This document shows, piece by piece, positions 57,325 through 64,000 of a stretch of DNA of 64,000 nucleotides (within the stretch, counting starts at the first letter, position 1; each line of letters begins with the position of its first letter). Origin of the DNA: Methylotenera sp. (GTDB lineage: Bacteria > Pseudomonadota > Gammaproteobacteria > Burkholderiales > Methylophilaceae); the NCBI GenBank assembly GCA_002928535.1, contig PERG01000005.1, positions 53,484 to 117,483 on the forward strand, given 5' to 3'. The position numbers and the translations under genes were made by a program. The notes under the pieces are model-generated. The model had not been told where the DNA came from, made no database searches, and saw nothing but the letters and a program-made list of their open reading frames with translations.

Positions 57325-57972
57325 TTAAAAATCATCGTCTTCGGTAAACCGTTGTTCTTTGAACGGATCCCCATGGTTATGGTAACCGCGCACTTCCCAA
57401 AAACCCGGGCGATCTTCTGCGTGCAATTCTATGGCTTTCAGCCATTTCGCACCTTTCCAGGCGTAGCGTTTAGGCACGATAATGCGCACCGGCCCGCCGT
57501 GTGCTGTCGTCAGCGGATACCCTAAAACAGAATGGGCGATGATGACATCGTCATCCAGTAGCGCTTCCAGATCAAGATTGGTGGTATAGCCGTCATAGCC
57601 ATAGAGTGTTGCGAATTTGGCGTTCTCCAGCGGCCCGACCATCATCAGTAAATCCTGCGCCTTGACTCCAACCCAGTCCATATCTAGCCTAGTCCAACGG
57701 GTAACACAGTGGAAATCTGACAACTCAGTGACTTGCGGCAACGCTTGAAAAGCGGCCCAGTCGAGCTGAATTTCTTTCTCTACCAAGCCATGAATGCGTA
57801 ACTGCCAATTGGATTGATTTACATCTGGCAAGATTCCTAAATCAAGAATAGGAAAATTTTTTACTTCAGTTTGCCCGGCCGGCACGCGGTTATTTTCGTT
57901 TAGCTTACCAGGCTGATGCCCTTTTTTTGCCAGAGCGATTTTTCCTGCGATAAGTTTTTTCCAATCTGGCAC
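57325..57972 (-). CDS. Sulfite-oxidase-like molybdopterin-dependent oxidoreductase (cytosolic form)
   Basis: A 215-residue protein of the oxidoreductase molybdopterin-binding (sulfite oxidase) fold. The Mo-ligating cysteine is C89 in DFHCVTRWTRLDMDWVGV. GYTTNLDLEALLDDDVIIAH and HGGPVRIIVPKRYAWKGAKWLKAIEL complete the cofactor site. There is no Tat or Sec signal, unlike MsrP/YedY, so the enzyme should be cytoplasmic. Its substrate is unknown. It lies 23 bases after lspA and 30 before the DUF2946 gene. No molybdenum cofactor biosynthesis gene is nearby. Confidence 0.88.
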   Translation of the reverse strand: MPDWKKLIAGKIALAKKGHQPGKLNENNRVPAGQTEVKNFPILDLGILPDVNQSNWQLRIHGLVEKEIQLDWAAFQALPQVTELSDFHCVTRWTRLDMDWVGVKAQDLLMMVGPLENAKFATLYGYDGYTTNLDLEALLDDDVIIAHSVLGYPLTTAHGGPVRIIVPKRYAWKGAKWLKAIELHAEDRPGFWEVRGYHNHGDPFKEQRFTEDDDF

Positions 57973-57995
57973 GGTAGTTTCTTTCTCGTTAGAGC

Positions 57996-58466
57996 TTAGG
58001 CCGACTTAAGATGCTGCGGCTTTTTAAAGCTGTCCAGTAGTAAAAGGCCTACGCCAATACAAATTGCACTATCCGCCACATTAAACGCGGGCCAAGCAAA
58101 ATTTTGATAATGGAAATACAGAAAATCCACTACGTAGCCTAACGTAAGGCGGTCATATAAGTTGCCAATGGCGCCACCCAAAACAAGCGCGAGTCCCAAA
58201 CAAAAAAGCTTCTCTGTGCGATATTTATACAACAAATAACTAATTACAACGATGGCAATTAGGGAGACACCACTGAAAAAAAACTTTTGCCATCCACCTG
58301 CGTTGGCAAGAAAGCTAAATGCTGCGCCCTCATTGTGGTAGCGCACCAGATCGAAAAAACTGGTAACAAACAAATGATCCCCGTAAGAAAACGCCTGCTG
58401 TATCAGGAATTTGGTATATAAATCCAATGCCACAATCACTGCACTGATAGCAAACCACTTACGCAT
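57996..58466 (-). CDS. lspA: Prolipoprotein signal peptidase LspA
   Basis: An aspartic protease of the inner membrane that cuts signal peptides of lipidated prolipoproteins. It has four membrane helices. The catalytic aspartates are in [19 protein letters not shown] and [12 protein letters not shown]. The track ORF starts at 58535, but homology begins [19 protein letters not shown], the ATG at 58466, overlapping the ileS stop by 8 bases. The ribF-ileS-lspA order is conserved. Substrates in this window would include LptE and the lipoproteins at 23.8, 38.5 and 39.8 kb. Confidence 0.95.
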   Translation of the reverse strand: MRKWFAISAVIVALDLYTKFLIQQAFSYGDHLFVTSFFDLVRYHNEGAAFSFLANAGGWQKFFFSGVSLIAIVVISYLLYKYRTEKLFCLGLALVLGGAIGNLYDRLTLGYVVDFLYFHYQNFAWPAFNVADSAICIGVGLLLLDSFKKPQHLKSA

Positions 58467-61287
58467 GGGTACGATACTCCCCTGTTCCAAATAAGTTACG
58501 CACACAACGTCCACAAATCTGCGGATGCAACTCATCGGCCCCTACGTCAGCCCGGTAATGCCAGCAGCGTTCGCATTTGGCATGTGCGCTTGGTTTTACC
58601 AGTATTTTTTGCGCAGTTTCATCAGCGACTTTGAAGACTTTTGCATCACTGGTAATCATGGCGAATTTCAGGTCATCACCCAAGATGGATAAGGCTTTAT
58701 AAGCATTTTCAGGAACATGAAACTCAAGCTCTGCCTGCAATGAGGAGCCCACCGTACCAGATTCGCGCAGTTTCTCGATTTCTTTCTGAGCCTGGCTGCG
58801 TAATTCGATCAGCACTTGCCAGCCTTCAATAGTAGCAGGCGTCAAACCGTGCTTGGGTAATTTGTACCACTCTTCTTCAAACACGGTTCTATTCGCATCC
58901 ATTCCTAAAGTCTGCCAGATCTCATTGGCGGTAAAGCTCAAGATGGGTGCTGTGAGGCGCATCAGACAATGCGTGATGTGATACAAAGCACTTTGTGCAG
59001 CACGGCGGGCAAATGAATCTTCACCTGTTGTGTACAAGCGATCTTTAAGAATATCCAAATAGAAACCACCCAGATCTTCCGAGCAGAAACTGACGAACTT
59101 CTGTACCGCCAGGTGGAACTCGTAGCGGTCGTAGTCAGCGAGGATTTCCGTTTGCAATTCTGATGTCAGGTAAAGCGCATAGCGGTCGATATCCAGCATT
59201 TCCGCTGGTGCCAGCAGGTGCTTTTTCGCATCAAAGTCAGCCAGGTTCGCTAACAGAAAGCGCAAAGTATTACGAATACGGCGATAGCTCTCAGCAACGC
59301 GTTTCAAGATTTCATCCGAGATCGTCAGTTCACCCGAATAATCCGTAGAAGCTGTCCATAAACGCAAAATATCTGCACCATAGGTATCCATGACTTTTTG
59401 CGGCGCAACGACATTGCCTTTGGATTTACTCATCTTGTGACCAGAACCATCCACCACAAAACCATGCGTCAGCAAGGCCTGGTATGGCGCACGGCCATTA
59501 ATAGCGCAGCCGGTCAATAATGAGGATTGGAACCAGCCGCGATGCTGATCAGAACCTTCCAGATACAAATCAGCGGGTGAAGTTAGCTCTGCACGACGCT
59601 TTAACACCGTTGCATGGGTAGCACCAGAGTCAAACCAAACGTCTAAGGTATCAGGTACTTTTTTATATTGCGCTGCATTTTCCGGCGCATGCTGCTTGAG
59701 GAAAGCAGCTTCATCTAAAGAGAACCAGGCTTCTACCCCTAGTTGCTCAACCATTAAGCAAGCTTGCTCTAAAAGCTGCAGCGTCAATGGATGCGGCTCG
59801 CCGGTTTCTTTATGTACAAACAAGCCCATGGGGACGCCCCAATTACGTTGGCGCGATACACACCAGTCCGGGCGGTTTTTGATCATGGCTTCCAGACGCG
59901 CGCGGCCCCAAGATGGGAAGAATTCGGTTTCATCCACCGCTTTATTCGCGTGTTCCCGTAGGCTCGTGCCTTTGACATCGGTTTCATTCATGCCGATAAA
60001 CCATTGATGCGTTGCCAGTTGCATCAAAGGTGTTTTATGGCGCCAGCAGTGCGGGAAACTATGATGCAGTCGTGCACTGGCAAGTAAGTGACCACTTTCT
60101 TGCATGGCGGCCAATATAGCTTTATTAGCTTCCTGGCGGTTCAAACCACGGATGGGTGCGAACTCCACCAGTTCACTATTGAAAAATTTACCATCCCCGC
60201 CAATCAATACGCGCGGTTTTTCATTCGGGAAATTGGCGCGCATGACCAGCCAGTCGTCATTACCATGCGCCGCTGCAGTATGTACCAAACAAGTACCAGC
60301 TTCGGTCGTGACGTGTTCCCCCGTAATCACGGGTACTCGGCGATTATCGAAGGGATGTTGTAACTGCAGGCCTTTCAGTGCAATACCACTGCATGTGCCC
60401 AATACTTGGGTATTTTCTTCGCCATAGCGAGAAAGCGTACTTTCCACCAAATCATGTGCAAGGATCAGCAGGCCTTTGCTAGTTTGGATCAGGTCGTATG
60501 TTAGTTCCGGGTGCACGCTCACGGCCTGGTTGGCGGGCAATGTCCAAGGCGTAGTCGTCCAGATCACAGCATACGCATCGCCATTCACTTGCGTACCGAA
60601 TGCCTTACCTAGGGCCACGTTATCAACCACCTTAAAGCCCACATCAATCGCCGGTGAGTTCACATCTTCATACTCAACTTCGGCTTCGGCTAGCGCGGAA
60701 CCGCAATCCACGCACCAGTGCACCGGTTTGCTGCCCTGGTATAGATAGCCATTCTGATAAATTTCACCCAGTGCACGCATGATGTCGGCTTCGGTTTTGA
60801 AATCCATGGTGAGATAAGGATGATCCCAATCACCCAATACGCCCAGGCGGATAAAGTCTTTTTTCTGACGCTCGATCTGCTCGGCTGCATAAACGCGGCA
60901 TAGCTCGCGAAACTTGGCAGGGTCGATATTCTTGCCATGCGTTTTTTCCACCATGAGTTCGATCGGCAGGCCGTGGCAATCCCAACCAGGCACATAGGGG
61001 GCATCAAAGCCACTCATGGTTTTGGACTTAACGATAATGTCCTTAAGGATTTTATTGACGGCATGGCCGATATGAATATCGCCATTCGCATACGGCGGGC
61101 CATCATGCAAAATGAATTTTTTAGCGCCTTTGCGCGCTTTGCGGATTCGTTGGTAGAGCTGTTTATCTTGCCATTGCTGCAGCCAAGTTGGCTCACGCTT
61201 AGCCAGGTCGCCGCGCATCGGAAAGCTGGTTTCCGGCAGGTTAAGTTTGTATTTCGACGCTTCGTCTGGCTTAGTTTTGTCAGTCAT
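58459..61287 (-). CDS. ileS: Isoleucyl-tRNA synthetase
   Basis: A class I synthetase for tRNA-Ile. HIGH is at residues 72-75 in [16 protein letters not shown], a CP1 editing domain spans about 200-400 ([24 protein letters not shown]), KMSKS is near residue 618, and a C-terminal zinc finger CERCWHYR...CGRC is present. The 942-residue length and the zinc finger mark the bacterial type-1 enzyme, sensitive to mupirocin in most relatives. It lies between ribF and lspA. Confidence 0.98.
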   Translation of the reverse strand: MTDKTKPDEASKYKLNLPETSFPMRGDLAKREPTWLQQWQDKQLYQRIRKARKGAKKFILHDGPPYANGDIHIGHAVNKILKDIIVKSKTMSGFDAPYVPGWDCHGLPIELMVEKTHGKNIDPAKFRELCRVYAAEQIERQKKDFIRLGVLGDWDHPYLTMDFKTEADIMRALGEIYQNGYLYQGSKPVHWCVDCGSALAEAEVEYEDVNSPAIDVGFKVVDNVALGKAFGTQVNGDAYAVIWTTTPWTLPANQAVSVHPELTYDLIQTSKGLLILAHDLVESTLSRYGEENTQVLGTCSGIALKGLQLQHPFDNRRVPVITGEHVTTEAGTCLVHTAAAHGNDDWLVMRANFPNEKPRVLIGGDGKFFNSELVEFAPIRGLNRQEANKAILAAMQESGHLLASARLHHSFPHCWRHKTPLMQLATHQWFIGMNETDVKGTSLREHANKAVDETEFFPSWGRARLEAMIKNRPDWCVSRQRNWGVPMGLFVHKETGEPHPLTLQLLEQACLMVEQLGVEAWFSLDEAAFLKQHAPENAAQYKKVPDTLDVWFDSGATHATVLKRRAELTSPADLYLEGSDQHRGWFQSSLLTGCAINGRAPYQALLTHGFVVDGSGHKMSKSKGNVVAPQKVMDTYGADILRLWTASTDYSGELTISDEILKRVAESYRRIRNTLRFLLANLADFDAKKHLLAPAEMLDIDRYALYLTSELQTEILADYDRYEFHLAVQKFVSFCSEDLGGFYLDILKDRLYTTGEDSFARRAAQSALYHITHCLMRLTAPILSFTANEIWQTLGMDANRTVFEEEWYKLPKHGLTPATIEGWQVLIELRSQAQKEIEKLRESGTVGSSLQAELEFHVPENAYKALSILGDDLKFAMITSDAKVFKVADETAQKILVKPSAHAKCERCWHYRADVGADELHPQICGRCVRNLFGTGEYRTHA

Positions 61288-61307
61288 ATTTCGGTTCTAA
61301 TATATTT

Positions 61308-62243
61308 CTAAATGTGTGGTTGTGGTACGGCGTTTTGTTTGAAGAATGCCCTGGCGACCAGCACGTCCTGTGCGATCTGCGCTTTTAACGCTTCCAAGCC
61401 GTCAAATTTTATCTCGTCACGAATCTTGTGTAGAAATTCTACATGCACATGCCTATCGTACAAATCACCATCAAAATCAAGGATATGTACTTCTAAAGAT
61501 AACTTGGGAACACCAGCAATTGTAGGCCGCACACCCAAATTGGCGACACTTGGCAAACCGTCTAATTTTACCGCATATACCCCGGTTAATGCAGGTCGCT
61601 CGTGACGCATGTGGATATTCGCAGTGGGAAAGCCTAATTGACGACCACGCTTAGCGCCGTGTATGACTTTTCCGCTGATACTATAAGCGCGTCCCAAAAG
61701 ACTATGCGCTTCAATCAAACGGCCTGCGGCCAATGCTGCGCGCACCCTCGTGCTCGATACCCGTTCAGGTAGATTTTCGCAATTAAGCATGTCCACTTGG
61801 GGCAGGCTCACGAGATTAAATCCAGCTTCTACAAAATCGGCCGTCGTGCCGGCACGTTTTGCCCCGAAGCGAAAGTCCTCGCCCACTAGAATCGCTTGTG
61901 TATTCAAGGTATCTCGTAAAATATCGTTCATAAAAGCCTCAGCCGTAACTTTGGCAAAGCGCCGATCGAAGCGTATGACATAAGCCACCTCCACATCGGC
62001 TTCCGCCAAGTGCTCAAGCTTTTCACGCATGGAACACAAACGTGCAGGTGCGCTTTCCGGGGTGAAGAATTCGCGGGGATGTGGCTCAAACGTCATGACG
62101 GCAGAAGTTACTTGCATGACTTTAGCTGTTGCGACCAGCTTATTTAGCAACGCTTGGTGACCAAGATGCATGCCATCAAAATTTCCGATCGCCAGCGCAC
62201 ACGGTGACTGCTGGTGGGATGGAATGTGACGTAATACCTGCAT
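61308..62243 (-). CDS. ribF: Bifunctional riboflavin kinase/FAD synthetase
   Basis: Makes FMN then FAD. The N-terminal adenylyltransferase domain has AIGNFDGMHLGHQALL (residues 19-34) and VSSTRVRAAL. The C-terminal kinase domain has GRQLGFPTANIHMR and ANLGVRPTI. The 311-residue length is normal. It overlaps murJ by 1 base and precedes ileS by 20 bases. Confidence 0.97.
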   Translation of the reverse strand: MQVLRHIPSHQQSPCALAIGNFDGMHLGHQALLNKLVATAKVMQVTSAVMTFEPHPREFFTPESAPARLCSMREKLEHLAEADVEVAYVIRFDRRFAKVTAEAFMNDILRDTLNTQAILVGEDFRFGAKRAGTTADFVEAGFNLVSLPQVDMLNCENLPERVSSTRVRAALAAGRLIEAHSLLGRAYSISGKVIHGAKRGRQLGFPTANIHMRHERPALTGVYAVKLDGLPSVANLGVRPTIAGVPKLSLEVHILDFDGDLYDRHVHVEFLHKIRDEIKFDGLEALKAQIAQDVLVARAFFKQNAVPQPHI

Positions 62244-63787
62244 TAACGTTCTACCCGGCGAATATAGTCTCTAGGCCTCAGGCCCATTAATAACAGCGCG
62301 GCAAAATAACTGATAGCGCCCAGCGCCACGAGCCCAGTGAGGTACATTAACCGTTTGAGGATACTGAATTGCAGCCAATCACCGGGATTGCCCATGGCGT
62401 AGTACAGCACTATCCCCATCAAAATTAGGCCAATTAGCAATTTAAAATAAAATATCCACCACCCGGGCTGCGGTAGATAAATTGCCGCTTTGCGTAAATG
62501 GTAATAGAGTAAAGCCGCATTTATACAAGCACCCAGGCCGATTGCTAGCGCCAGACCAGCATGTTGCAGATGCAAACCGAATACGAACACGATATTCATT
62601 AATTGGGTGGCCACCAATGTAAATATTGCAATTTTTACCGGCGTTTTAATGTTTTGGCGGGCATAAAAACCAGGAGCCAATATTTTTACTAAAATCAGCC
62701 CGAGCAAGCCCATACTATAGGCAACCAAAGCTTGCTGTGTCATCACTACATCATGGGCGGTAAATTTGCCATAATGGAACAATGTCACCACCAATGGTGC
62801 TGCTAGCACCGCAAGCGCTACTGCGGCAGGTGCAGCGAGTATAAATGTGAGGCGTAATCCCCAATCCAACAATTGCGAATATTCGCTATGATTGCTACTG
62901 GCAAAAGCCTTAGAAAGGCTAGGCAGCAGAATCGTGCCGAGTGCCACGCCTAGCACTCCGGTTGGGAACTCCATTAAACGATCTGCATAATAAAGCCAGC
63001 TAACACTGCCGGTCTCTAAAAAAGAAGCGAACACAGTATTAATAATGAGGGAAATCTGCGCGACGGAAACGCCTAATATGGCCGGACCCATCAGTTTTAA
63101 AATTCGCCATACGCCTTCATCATTACGATTAAAGTCGAACTTAGGGAGTAAGCCAATCTGTTTCAAGAATGGCACTTGGAATGCAAGTTGCAAAAAACCA
63201 CCAATAAATACTGCCCATGCCAATACTTTGATAGGTTCTGCAAAATGATCAGCAAAAAATAATACTGCTGCGATCATTGAGACATTCAGCCAAACCGGGG
63301 TAAAGGCAGGGATGCCGAATTTGTTATAAGTATTCAGAACTCCACCCGCCATAGAGACCAGCGAAATGAAGAAAATATAAGGGAAGGTAATACGTAGCAG
63401 CTCAATAGTGAGCTGCATTTTTGCAGGATTTGTCTTAAAGCCCGGTGCTATTAAGGTGACAACCCAAGGCGCAGCTAACATTCCAAGCAGCGTTACAATT
63501 ACTAGAATAATGCCTAACCAAGTAGCGACGCGGTTAATGAGCTGATGCGTATCATCAAAACTGCGCTGACTTTTATATTCTGCGAGGATAGGTACGAAAG
63601 CCTGGCTGAATGCGCCCTCAGCAGAGATACGGCGTAATAGGTTGGGGATTTTGAATGCCACAATAAAAGCATCCGTGATCATTCCTGCACCAAAAACGCG
63701 AGCAATAAGCGTATCTCGCACGAAACCCAAGATGCGGGATACAAAAGTCATACTGCCAACTTTGGCCAGCGCGTTGAGGAGATTCAT
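62243..63787 (-). CDS. murJ: Lipid II flippase MurJ
   Basis: A MOP-superfamily flippase that moves lipid II to the periplasmic face for peptidoglycan synthesis. It has about 14 membrane helices. The opening [31 protein letters not shown] with conserved arginines, and [20 protein letters not shown], are signature segments. The 514-residue length is typical. The murJ-ribF-ileS-lspA order is common in beta- and gammaproteobacteria. Confidence 0.96.
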   Translation of the reverse strand: MNLLNALAKVGSMTFVSRILGFVRDTLIARVFGAGMITDAFIVAFKIPNLLRRISAEGAFSQAFVPILAEYKSQRSFDDTHQLINRVATWLGIILVIVTLLGMLAAPWVVTLIAPGFKTNPAKMQLTIELLRITFPYIFFISLVSMAGGVLNTYNKFGIPAFTPVWLNVSMIAAVLFFADHFAEPIKVLAWAVFIGGFLQLAFQVPFLKQIGLLPKFDFNRNDEGVWRILKLMGPAILGVSVAQISLIINTVFASFLETGSVSWLYYADRLMEFPTGVLGVALGTILLPSLSKAFASSNHSEYSQLLDWGLRLTFILAAPAAVALAVLAAPLVVTLFHYGKFTAHDVVMTQQALVAYSMGLLGLILVKILAPGFYARQNIKTPVKIAIFTLVATQLMNIVFVFGLHLQHAGLALAIGLGACINAALLYYHLRKAAIYLPQPGWWIFYFKLLIGLILMGIVLYYAMGNPGDWLQFSILKRLMYLTGLVALGAISYFAALLLMGLRPRDYIRRVER

Positions 63788-63919
63788 GGATTAATGCGAA
63801 AAATGGTTTATTAACAACATATTGCGTAATTTTATCACGCCGTTAATCGCTATGCGGCACTTAAGGTTTGTTCTTTCCGCGAATAAGCATTAATTACTCA
63901 ACCGAACGTGCATTTGGGC

Positions 63920-63948
63920 TTGCAATTCAATCCCAAAATAGTTAAGAT
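63920..63948 (+). promoter_or_regulatory. Sigma-70-like promoter for the gene beyond the right edge
   Basis: TTGCAA, 17 bases, TAAGAT on the plus strand. Downstream come a small hairpin (GCCTTTAGGC) and TAGGAAAA as a ribosome binding site near 63985-63992. A plus-strand gene therefore starts just outside the window. By common synteny next to murJ this would be rpsT (ribosomal protein S20), but no coding sequence is visible to confirm it. Confidence 0.55.
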
Positions 63949-64000
63949 GACGGGCTTCGTATTTTGAATAGCCTTTAGGCCTCATAGGAAAAAATTTAAG

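Overview
The window reads as a chromosomal segment of a betaproteobacterium. The order of the housekeeping blocks and the moderate base composition best suggest the Methylophilaceae (Methylotenera/Methylophilus-like). That family-level placement is an inference, because no methylotrophy gene and no rRNA lies in the window. Nearly all of it is coding, no gene-free stretch exceeds about 290 bases, and I saw no tRNA, rRNA, CRISPR array, insertion sequence or prophage.

Layout. 1-2350: the 3' part of pilB and pilC (type IV pilus motor ATPase and platform), closed by a terminator. 2441-8754 (minus): amgK-murU-pepP-ubiH-second ubiquinone hydroxylase-dsbC. 8943-15206 (plus, divergent): lptD-surA-pdxA-rsmA-adk. 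15495-25419 (plus): an SRPBCC protein, then leuS-lptE-holA-proA-nadD, a phosphoethanolamine transferase and an M48 lipoprotein peptidase. 25441-30092 (minus): a complete biotin operon bioB-F-H-C-D. 30233-32403: comF-like gene, a Crp/Fnr regulator and trmL. 32562-35335 (minus): rhodanese-grxC-secB-SH3 protein-gpsA. 35548-38378 (plus): gpmI-envC. 38463-43996 (minus): an Ala/Pro-rich lipoprotein, a small zincin-like protein and YjbQ, a lytic transglycosylase with a lipoprotein, and clpB behind a sigma-32-like promoter. 44152-53260 (plus): a DUF2946 protein, then ccoI-ccoS-ccoNOQP-ccoG-ccoH-TauE/SafE, the whole cbb3 oxidase and its copper-loading machinery. 53397-63787 (minus): murJ-ribF-ileS-lspA-sulfite-oxidase-like gene, then DUF2946-TonB receptor-BNR-repeat protein. 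The right edge holds a promoter and ribosome binding site for a plus-strand gene that begins outside the window, probably rpsT.

How the genes work together. Envelope biogenesis dominates: LptD and LptE form the LPS translocon, SurA delivers outer membrane proteins, AmgK/MurU recycle MurNAc, MurJ flips lipid II, EnvC and a transglycosylase remodel murein, LspA processes lipoproteins, and SecB and DsbC assist secreted proteins. UbiH and its paralogue make ubiquinone. The cbb3 oxidase is a terminal oxidase fed by cytochrome c. Copper is a probable thread through 44-57 kb: CcoI exports copper for the cbb3 CuB centre, and two DUF2946 proteins sit on either side of the oxidase block, one of them next to a TonB receptor and a Cys/His-rich BNR-repeat protein.

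The most rewarding leads are that DUF2946-receptor-BNR cluster, a dispersed intergenic repeat family with one copy inside the biotin operon, operator-like dyads at the amgK/lptD and bioB promoters, and a Crp/Fnr regulator whose recognition helix departs from the usual sequence of its relatives.
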